This document shows positions 51,219 through 54,591 of a DNA stretch of 54,591 bases, piece after piece. The position numbers and the translations under genes were made by a program. How positions within the stretch are numbered: position 1 is the stretch's first letter; every line of letters starts with the position of its first letter. The stretch comes from Bacteroidaceae bacterium (lineage in GTDB: Bacteria; Bacteroidota; Bacteroidia; Bacteroidales; Bacteroidaceae). The stretch lies in assembly GCA_017483765.1 (NCBI GenBank), contig JAFUVE010000029.1, positions 1 through 54,591 on the forward strand. Direction: 5' to 3'. The notes under the pieces were generated by a model that was given only the letters and a program-made list of their open reading frames with translations, searched no databases and was not told where the DNA came from.

Positions 51219-54101
51219 TTAGTTCACTTTCTTTTTCGGCTTCCTGTCAAGGCGGTACAGCAGGTGAACCGTCACATAGGAAGGCATTGTGTTGAAGCGG
51301 GTCTCTTTCATACCCTGGGCGTTGACAACACGGCGGATGCTCGGAAGCTGCTGCAGAATGTCGTAGCCAACCAACTTCACAACCCACTGGTTACGGCTGC
51401 CCACCCCGCGGGACAGAGAGATGTTCCAAACCCAGTCGGTCGTGTTCATCGAACTTTCGGAGAAACCACGGCGGCAGTAGGCCATCATGTCTGTCTCCAG
51501 GTCTATCGACCAGAATAGACGGCAGGACATGGACAGGCCGTAATTCAACTCCGTATAGCTGAAAGGGGAGAACACATCATCGCAACTGCGCATCCAGTAT
51601 TTGTTGTACGAGAGTTTCCCACCCAGGGTCAGCCGGTCCATCCGCCATCGCAAAGAAAGCTCGTCATGTATTTTATAACGGTTGGCGGCGGTGCGCGAGG
51701 CAACCGCATCCAAGGAGGAGCCTGCTGAGGAGTAGTCAACACTGTGGACAAGACCTGAGCTGAACTCATTGCTCAGCGTTATCCTGTCATTTCTGTCAAC
51801 TGACTGGGAGTAAGTCAGCATGGCCACTGCATCCCAGTTGCCGTCAACATTCACGGGTCTGTAGGTCGTCACACCGGAAAGACGGTTGTAGCTGCGGCTG
51901 ACGGCCACCAGGTTGTCTGAAACAGTAGCTGCCAAAAGGATATTGTACATTCTCAAGTGCTTCTGGTAAGTGCGCTGAAAACTTGCCTTATAGTCGTAAT
52001 GCCTCGTTTTTCTCAAATCTGGGTTGCCAAGGTTCACAACAAGGGGGGAGCTGTCATCACGGACATCAAGTATATGCGACATCTCCGGAAGGTTTTCCCT
52101 CATGATAAAGCTCAGGCCCCAGTTCAAGCCCTTGCCATACTGCCCTATGCTTATCACAGGATTGAATGTGGCTCCGGAATTATTCAATGATTGGCGGCGC
52201 GAGTCTCGCTCATCTGTGAGAGTTCTCTTGCGGAAACTCACTTCCAAGTCGGCCTGGACATTGAACTTGCCGGCAAGGAGGAATGAGGATTTCACCGTAT
52301 GGACATGGCTCTGACGTCTGGTATGGTAGCTGTTCCTGTGGTCGGCCAGCCACAAGCCGGAACCGGTCAGGGAGGGTAGCGGATTGGAAATGGAGAACAC
52401 CGTGTCGGAACGCTCCAGCCTGCGACTGCCTGAGTCATACGAATGCTCATACGTGTAACTGAGACTCCATTGGGCTGGAAGGAAGAAACCGGGGATGTCG
52501 ATGTTGTAGGAAAAGGGCTCCACGAATGCGGTGAGCCTGTGATTTCTGGCTGGAAGAGACGACCGTCTTCCCTCACTGGTGCCTTTGTCGCCCGTGCCAG
52601 AATAAACAATCAGGTCGGTGCTCCTCATCACGCTCTTCTGACCCCCGCCCTGAAAATAGAGACTCACTGGAAGCTTTTTCGTACCGGGGATTGGATTCAC
52701 AAAATCGAGCTTCATGCGCAGGCCTCCGCGCCAGTCGCGGATGCGGGTACGGTTTACGGACTGGTGACCGTAGGACAAGCAGCCATCAAAAGCAGCAAGA
52801 CCGGAGGGAAGGTAATAAACGTCGGGCGTGTCTCCCTTCAGCACAATGCCGTCACTTGATGACTTATTGTGGCTGTAGCGCAACTCAGGGGAGACGCTCA
52901 GGTGGACAAAACCAAGGCTCCGCGACCACTCGCCTGTCCACTTCAGCTCATGGGAGTCCGTGTTGCTGCGGCCCATGTTCTTTGTGTACGTGTTGCCTTC
53001 TGCGTAATATTCCTCACCGAGACTCCGGGAATTGCCCTCCACATGCTGGACCTGGGCCTGGAATGTGGACTTGAGTTTCGTCTTGCTCTCCTTCCACTCG
53101 CGGGAGTAGTCCATACCGCCTGTCAGCGTGCGCTTCTCGCCCTCGCCCGGATCAACACGCCTCCACTCACCCTTGCCGCCGGGGTTCTGGGAGTCGTTCA
53201 TGTTGTTCGCGTTCACATAGGTACCGATACTGCTCACGGGAGTGAAACGCATCGCGAACATCCGAAGTAGCCAGGCAGGACGTGAACCACCACCGCCCAT
53301 CCAGCCACCGCCCGCCTCGTAGTTCGTTATCCTGCTCGCGGAATATTCGCGCTTTAGGTGAACATCCATCACCAGAGGGTCGTCCTGCCTGCTCCGACGG
53401 GAATAGTCATGCTCCAGATAGGCCGTTTCCGGCTCCTTCTTATACACCTTTATCTTATCAACCGTGTAAGCTGGAAGGTTGTTCAAAGCCACCTTCGGAT
53501 TGCCCTTGAAAAAGTCGCGTCCGTTGATTAGGAGACTGCGGACGAACTCTCCGTTCACCGTGATGCGCCCCTGATCGTCAAGTTTGGCACCGGGAAGCTC
53601 ACGGATCAGGTTGTCGAGCATCGACCCCTCCGACAGGCGGAATGAAGAGGCGTTGTACTCTATCGTGTCACCCTTCATCACCATCAGGATTTTGGACGCC
53701 TTGACCGTCACCTCGTCCAGACGGTAGGAGGACTGGGGGAATAGTTCGATGTCACCAAGGCTGTATGTGTCAATCCGCTTGCCGTAACGCCTCAACGGAA
53801 CGTCACGCTCCAGCTCGATGTCCTTGTAGCCGGAAAGCGACACATGGAACTTGTAACGGGTGTGCCTCGCCACATTACAGTTGTACAGGATTGTTTCCTC
53901 GCTGCCACGCTTATTGCTCCCATACACCATGGTCTCAACCAGAACCCGGCCGGAGGGACCAGACACCCTTATCGTGGCACCCGGCAGCTGCTCGCCGGTA
54001 AAGCCGTCAACCACATGGCCGTAAATGTATAGCGAGTCCGTCTGGGAATGGACGGAGACAGCAGACAACAGGAAAAATAAAGCAAACAGATACTTTCTCA
54101 T
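51219..54101 (-). CDS. Large outer-membrane beta-barrel with carboxypeptidase-like and plug-like domains
   Basis: About 960 residues with a signal peptide (LFALFFLLSAVSVHSQ). The ATG at 54101 is preferred over an upstream GTG. Residues about 20-110 form a carboxypeptidase-regulatory-like domain (GHVVDGFTGEQLPGATIRVS). A plug-like part (DTIEYNASSFRLSEGSMLDN, FVRSLLINGRDFFKGNPKVA) follows. Then comes a long TonB-receptor-like barrel of the OMP_b-brl type ending YVTVHLLYRLDRK. It lies 23-36 bp after the leader-peptide gene and before the C39 stump. A role in passing the peptide through the outer membrane, or receiving it, is inferred from position only. Confidence 0.87.
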   Translation of the reverse strand: MRKYLFALFFLLSAVSVHSQTDSLYIYGHVVDGFTGEQLPGATIRVSGPSGRVLVETMVYGSNKRGSEETILYNCNVARHTRYKFHVSLSGYKDIELERDVPLRRYGKRIDTYSLGDIELFPQSSYRLDEVTVKASKILMVMKGDTIEYNASSFRLSEGSMLDNLIRELPGAKLDDQGRITVNGEFVRSLLINGRDFFKGNPKVALNNLPAYTVDKIKVYKKEPETAYLEHDYSRRSRQDDPLVMDVHLKREYSASRITNYEAGGGWMGGGGSRPAWLLRMFAMRFTPVSSIGTYVNANNMNDSQNPGGKGEWRRVDPGEGEKRTLTGGMDYSREWKESKTKLKSTFQAQVQHVEGNSRSLGEEYYAEGNTYTKNMGRSNTDSHELKWTGEWSRSLGFVHLSVSPELRYSHNKSSSDGIVLKGDTPDVYYLPSGLAAFDGCLSYGHQSVNRTRIRDWRGGLRMKLDFVNPIPGTKKLPVSLYFQGGGQKSVMRSTDLIVYSGTGDKGTSEGRRSSLPARNHRLTAFVEPFSYNIDIPGFFLPAQWSLSYTYEHSYDSGSRRLERSDTVFSISNPLPSLTGSGLWLADHRNSYHTRRQSHVHTVKSSFLLAGKFNVQADLEVSFRKRTLTDERDSRRQSLNNSGATFNPVISIGQYGKGLNWGLSFIMRENLPEMSHILDVRDDSSPLVVNLGNPDLRKTRHYDYKASFQRTYQKHLRMYNILLAATVSDNLVAVSRSYNRLSGVTTYRPVNVDGNWDAVAMLTYSQSVDRNDRITLSNEFSSGLVHSVDYSSAGSSLDAVASRTAANRYKIHDELSLRWRMDRLTLGGKLSYNKYWMRSCDDVFSPFSYTELNYGLSMSCRLFWSIDLETDMMAYCRRGFSESSMNTTDWVWNISLSRGVGSRNQWVVKLVGYDILQQLPSIRRVVNAQGMKETRFNTMPSYVTVHLLYRLDRKPKKKVN

Positions 54102-54136
54102 GACTGTTACCACCTTGTAGGTAATAAAAATGGCAC

Positions 54137-54400
54137 TTACAGTTGTATCCAGTGGGCATAGGACATGGTATATTCATGACATTTTGCACTGCCCGCTTCA
54201 GAACAATAATCCGCACATCCCTCGGTGCAGGAAGCGTCTGAATAGATACCATTCAACGAAACCACATATTCATCATACCTGCTTGTAGTAACATTGCAGG
54301 AACAAGCAAAAACCTCCACACCTCCTACTATTTTTTTCAACTCTTCGTCTGACAGTGGTGTCCCAGCTAAAGAACGCTCAAAAAGATTAAGTTTCTTCAT
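54137..54400 (-). CDS. Double-glycine leader peptide (bacteriocin/RiPP precursor candidate)
   Basis: An 87-residue precursor. The leader (residues 1-27) ends LSDEELKKIVGG, the double-glycine form cut by C39 peptidases. The core (28-87) has six cysteines at 33, 35, 58, 62, 66 and 74, with a dense CTEGCADYC cluster, and a hydrophobic/aromatic end (YAHWIQL). Such peptides are exported by C39 exporters and may be antimicrobial, a signal or modified (RiPP). A natural-product role is inferred; no modifying enzyme (radical SAM, LanM, YcaO) lies in the window. The ATG at 54400 is used, since the earlier TTG adds only two codons. Confidence 0.8.
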   Translation of the reverse strand: MKKLNLFERSLAGTPLSDEELKKIVGGVEVFACSCNVTTSRYDEYVVSLNGIYSDASCTEGCADYCSEAGSAKCHEYTMSYAHWIQL

Positions 54401-54591
54401 AATCAAAATTTTTAAATGTTAATAACTATATAAAACTAACTAATTTACATAGTTCTCTCCTTATAATATGGGATTCTCGTCCGCATATCATTTTTCTTCT
54501 ATATAACTAAATTATAACGCATTGCCAATCAGAGATTAGCGCATATAGCACTTTCGTTCTGTAGCCGCAGGATTTTAGCCTGTAACCGCTC
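54401..54591. other. Upstream region of the leader peptide, window end
   Basis: 191 bp of A+T-rich sequence. No consensus TTTG/TAnnTTTG pair is clear, and no gene is visible before the window ends. Further genes of the peptide locus could lie outside. Confidence 0.4.

Overview
The window reads as chromosome of a Bacteroidota member of the Prevotellaceae type (Prevotella/Segatella-like). The grounds are the repeated promoter form TTTG-N19/20-TAnnTTTG, a porP-porK-porL-porM-porN type IX secretion (T9SS) operon, a BspA-like surface protein, PorT-type beta-barrels, a DUF4494 protein and pectin-degrading enzymes. No rRNA, tRNA, CRISPR array or complete insertion sequence was recognised.

Layout. 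1-1.7 kb: rpe followed by the 5' part of comEC, both on the minus strand; comEC runs off the window. 1.7-8.9 kb: three secreted pectin/uronate-type glycoside hydrolases on the minus strand (a GH2-like enzyme, a GH43-like+GH28 fusion and a GH28). 9.2-17 kb: mostly plus-strand household and small genes (SGNH hydrolase, DUF4494, YggS, a Crp/Fnr regulator coupled to a sugar-ketoisomerase-like cupin, an acetyltransferase-like protein, a Nudix hydrolase, the CCA-adding enzyme), with a lipoprotein and a uracil-DNA-glycosylase-like gene on the minus strand. 17-24 kb: a metallophosphoesterase and an LtaS-like phosphoglycerol transferase share a fully overlapping divergent promoter; then a VanX-like dipeptidase, YjbQ and a GHL10-type lipoprotein. 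24-30 kb: a beta-barrel, a YoeB-like toxin-antitoxin pair, a short form of priA, two tandem PorT-like barrels and a second possible toxin-antitoxin pair. 30-33 kb: a BspA-like protein ending in a dockerin-like tag. 33.8-43.1 kb: the T9SS core operon, closed by a strong terminator, then a T9SS-tagged GH10 xylanase under its own promoter. 43.4-47.1 kb: etfB-etfA-acyl-CoA dehydrogenase. 47.3-51 kb: a glycosyltransferase with a flippase, and a D-2-hydroxyacid dehydrogenase. 51-54.4 kb: a double-glycine leader peptide, a large outer-membrane barrel and the stump of a C39-peptidase exporter, which together look like a decayed secreted-peptide (bacteriocin/RiPP) locus.

How the genes work together. 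The T9SS core would export the adjacent CTD-bearing xylanase, and the pectinases extend plant-cell-wall use. The ETF/acyl-CoA dehydrogenase operon handles an acyl-CoA redox step.

The most unusual material is in the spacers. One is a pair of 178-bp MITE-like palindromes with a compensatory base change. Another is a three-member family of 62-nt hairpins in which six base pairs covary. There are also heptamer and nonamer tandem repeats placed just before start codons, including identical 28-bp blocks before porL and porN.
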